From Candidatus Aminicenantota bacterium (lineage in GTDB: Bacteria; Acidobacteriota; Aminicenantia; Aminicenantales; Aminicenantaceae), in contig DAOUSP010000044.1 in assembly GCA_030627155.1 (NCBI GenBank), forward strand, positions 1 through 8,312: a DNA stretch of 8,312 nucleotides, given 5' to 3'. The notes beneath the pieces were generated by a model. The model searched no databases. It saw only the letters and a program-made list of their open reading frames with translations, and was not told the origin of the DNA. Position numbers and translations under genes: made by a program. Below, piece after piece: positions 6,883-8,312 of the stretch (position 1 is its first letter; every line of letters begins with the position of its first letter).

Positions 6883-6958
6883 TTTCGATCAGAAAAAATA
6901 AAATTATAAGAGTAATAAAGATTAAAAGTGCGTATATTTGTCTTTTTTTTAACTTCAT
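6872..6958 (-). CDS. 28-residue single-helix membrane microprotein (candidate)
   Basis: A short ORF of 28 codons starting with ATG at 6958 and ending with TAA at 6872. The product begins with a basic MKLKKRQ, followed by about 20 mostly aliphatic and aromatic residues (ALLIFITLIILFFLI) and ends EIGI. This looks like one transmembrane helix with the N-terminus inside. Its ATG shares a base with the TAA of the PATAN-like gene (TAATG), and its end overlaps the TTG start of miaA by 11 nt, so it fills the gap exactly. There is no strong ribosome site (GGGT just before the ATG), so translation would rely on reinitiation. It could be a functional microprotein, a leader-type ORF that delivers ribosomes to miaA, or a chance frame in AT-rich DNA. 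No family is recognised. Confidence 0.45.
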   Translation of the reverse strand: MKLKKRQIYALLIFITLIILFFLIEIGI

Positions 6959-8052
6959 TACCCAATATTTTCCAGGTTTTTGACTAAAATTGCTTCATGG
7001 CCATTTCCTAATGTTTTTTTCACAGCCAGGACTTCAGCAGCTAAGATTTCATTGAAACCTTCTAAAAGGTCTTTCCTTATATCGCTATTCGAGAAAGTTG
7101 TCTCTCCTTTAAAAAGAGGCGAATTCATTTCTATTTTTCCAGTGGGTCCAATTTGCATTTTTTGAAAAACGGGAGGGAGATGGGGTCTGATATCATCTAT
7201 GGTTTTTTCTAAAACATTCATAGCCACAGGGCCTATTTCTTTAGAAATATATTTAAAGATAAATGAGCATTTATCATTGAATGCCTTGAAAAATTTTGTA
7301 ATATCTACTTGGGATAGGTGCTCAGAAACTTCCATAGCTTTCCTTTGACTGGGGCCTGCGATCCCTGAGCTTATGAACCCAAAAATGATTTTTTGAGTTT
7401 CCTTTATTCCCAACTCACTCAATGCATAAAGAGTTTTTAAATTTTTTTGCTGTCTCATAAGGTTCAAAAGATAATTTTCTGGAAGTTCTAATTGAATGTG
7501 CTCGATAGAGTGAGGTGAAAGCACCTGAATCATATCGGTTTCTTGGGGAAGGAAATTTTGAATAATAGACTCATTCTGCATCTGGCGTGTCCCCTGCCAG
7601 ATAAAACCCATGGTTGGGATACGAAGGAGAATATCGGTCTCTTGGGGGATGGATTCAGGATCAAATGTATACTCGCCTTCAGGCCAGTCAAAGCAAGGTA
7701 AGTATTCAACATTGAAAAACTCTTTGATAAAGCTCCATAATTTGGCAGGATCCAAAAAAGAGAGATCAATAAAAGATCTAATAATTGAGCATTGGTTTTT
7801 TTGAGAGTGATTCTTACACTTTTTTTTTGAGGATAAAGGGATTATTTTTTTCTCAGTTAAAAAATCAAGAAAAGATGTCTCGTTAAAAGATGTCTTGTCT
7901 ATGACTATAGAACCCCTTTGGAATGCAATGTTTTTTGTTTGATGTTCTCTTTGAATTTTCAAAAGGCCTGATTTATGTGAATTCCAAATGCGAAAAAGTA
8001 GGAAAGAAAAAGGGCTTTCTGCCAAATTGCCTGAAAAGAACATGTTTTCCAT
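6958..8052 (-). CDS. DUF4388/PATAN-like domain protein with unassigned C-terminal half
   Basis: A 364-residue protein without a signal peptide or membrane segments, probably cytoplasmic. The N-terminal part resembles DUF4388 (PATAN): FSGNLAESPFSFLLFRIW (about 5-23), SGLLKIQR followed by IAFQRGSIVI (28-51), then after a Lys/Cys-rich insert (about 76-90) the FDWPEGEYTFDP block (121-132) and helical LLRIPTMGFIWQGTRQM. Residues about 185-232 look like a small helical, possibly winged-helix, unit (LPENYLLNLMRQQ, TLYALSELGI, FGFISSGIA). The last 120 residues (about 245-364), helical with DDIRPHLPP and NEILAAEVLAVKKTLG, match nothing I recognise. PATAN proteins elsewhere are linked to two-component signalling and gliding or pilus control; that role here is inference. 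ATG at 8052 is used; ATG at 8043 fits the domain start equally well and has GGA just upstream. It abuts the microprotein ORF (TAATG). Confidence 0.7.
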   Translation of the reverse strand: MENMFFSGNLAESPFSFLLFRIWNSHKSGLLKIQREHQTKNIAFQRGSIVIDKTSFNETSFLDFLTEKKIIPLSSKKKCKNHSQKNQCSIIRSFIDLSFLDPAKLWSFIKEFFNVEYLPCFDWPEGEYTFDPESIPQETDILLRIPTMGFIWQGTRQMQNESIIQNFLPQETDMIQVLSPHSIEHIQLELPENYLLNLMRQQKNLKTLYALSELGIKETQKIIFGFISSGIAGPSQRKAMEVSEHLSQVDITKFFKAFNDKCSFIFKYISKEIGPVAMNVLEKTIDDIRPHLPPVFQKMQIGPTGKIEMNSPLFKGETTFSNSDIRKDLLEGFNEILAAEVLAVKKTLGNGHEAILVKNLENIG

Positions 8053-8060
8053 ACGGATAC

Positions 8061-8091
8061 TTTATATAGGAGCAAACTTTGTGTCAATCAA
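8061..8091 (-). promoter_or_regulatory. candidate promoter directly before the PATAN-like gene
   Basis: On the minus strand TTGATT (8091-8086) and TATATA (8068-8063) are 17 nt apart. Alternatively TTGACA (8087-8082) and TATAAA (8066-8061) are 15 nt apart. Either way the expected start of transcription is within a few bases of the ATG at 8052, and no Shine-Dalgarno sequence precedes that ATG. It would allow the miaA-hflX cluster to be transcribed separately from the upstream YIP1-like gene. It is less perfect than the promoter at 159-187. Confidence 0.5.
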
Positions 8092-8104
8092 GAAATACAG
8101 CAGA

Positions 8105-8312
8105 TTATCCCAGGAACTGCATACTAATCATAGTGATTGCAATGTAAAAAAGGCTTTTTAATGCCCAAAAGCCATATGAAATGAATAATGCCCTCTTTAA
8201 ATCTATCTTGAGTATTGAGGAAATGCCGAAACCTAAAATTCCAAACATCCAAATCTGGAAAAAGTCAAACTGGCTCAATATTATAAATGCAGGAGAAGTA
8301 AACTCTAAACGC
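8105..8312 (-). CDS. C-terminus of a YIP1-family-like membrane protein (partial)
   Basis: The last 68 codons of a minus-strand gene whose start is beyond the right edge; the reading frame is open from 8311 to the TAA at 8107-8105. The peptide includes SPAFIILSQFDFFQIW, a hydrophobic stretch MFGILGFGISSIL, a short polar turn KIDLKRA, and a second hydrophobic stretch ISYGFWALKSLFYIAITMIS. The sequence SQFD-F-IW followed by two helices around a lysine-containing turn is the pattern I associate with the C-terminal end of bacterial YIP1-domain proteins, which are polytopic inner-membrane proteins of unclear function. The stop is 52 nt upstream of the PATAN-like start and no terminator is evident between them, so they may be cotranscribed. 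Assignment rests on a short fragment. Confidence 0.6.
   Translation of the reverse strand, partial: RLEFTSPAFIILSQFDFFQIWMFGILGFGISSILKIDLKRALFISYGFWALKSLFYIAITMISMQFLG

Noticed and set aside
1..8312. CRISPR arrays, insertion sequences, tRNA or rRNA genes, phage or defence genes
   Set aside because: No regularly spaced repeats, transposase motifs, terminal inverted repeats or RNA-gene-like segments were seen; coding is dense and made of conserved families.

Overview
This is an AT-rich bacterial stretch (roughly 35-40% G+C by eye) that is almost entirely coding. It holds seven well-formed genes, a partial gene at the right edge, and one plausible very small gene. Several features point to a diderm (outer-membrane) bacterium outside the well-studied Proteobacteria: a TPR lipoprotein ending in SLH domains, a DUF4388/PATAN-like protein, a YIP1-type membrane protein, and miaA followed directly by hflX with no hfq between them. 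Candidatus Aminicenantes or an Acidobacteria-like lineage would fit, but this is a weak inference from gene content. I see no mobile element, CRISPR array, tRNA or rRNA.

Layout. Positions 1-195 are a non-coding leader carrying a consensus sigma-70-type promoter (TTGACA, 17 nt, TATAAT) whose -10 box ends only 8 nt before a start codon. From there a plus-strand pair runs 196-2753: a GT4 glycosyltransferase resembling the WbaZ group, and a polyprenyl-phosphate glycosyl-1-phosphate transferase of the WcaJ/WbaP type, overlapping by 4 nt (GTGA). Together they look like an initiation and early-extension module for a lipid-linked surface polysaccharide.

Everything from 2757 to the right edge lies on the minus strand and converges on the plus-strand pair with 3 nt between stop codons. 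Read in its own direction (right to left) the order is: C-terminus of a YIP1-like membrane protein (cut by the window), a PATAN-like protein, a 28-codon membrane microprotein candidate, miaA (tRNA A37 dimethylallyltransferase), hflX (ribosome-associated GTPase), a TPR-SLH lipoprotein, and a pgsA-type CDP-alcohol phosphatidyltransferase. Gaps from the PATAN-like gene to the TPR gene are between -11 and +3 nt, so this is probably one operon mixing translation quality (miaA, hflX) with envelope functions (TPR-SLH lipoprotein, phospholipid synthesis). A promoter-like sequence also sits directly before the PATAN-like start codon.

The points most worth a second look are the two promoters that nearly abut start codons (possible leaderless mRNAs), the 28-codon ORF that exactly bridges the PATAN-like gene and a TTG-started miaA, the unassigned C-terminal half of the PATAN-like protein, and the TPR lipoprotein with one canonical and one degenerate SLH repeat. 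I do not see convincing evidence of a wholly new system; most genes here are conserved housekeeping or envelope families.
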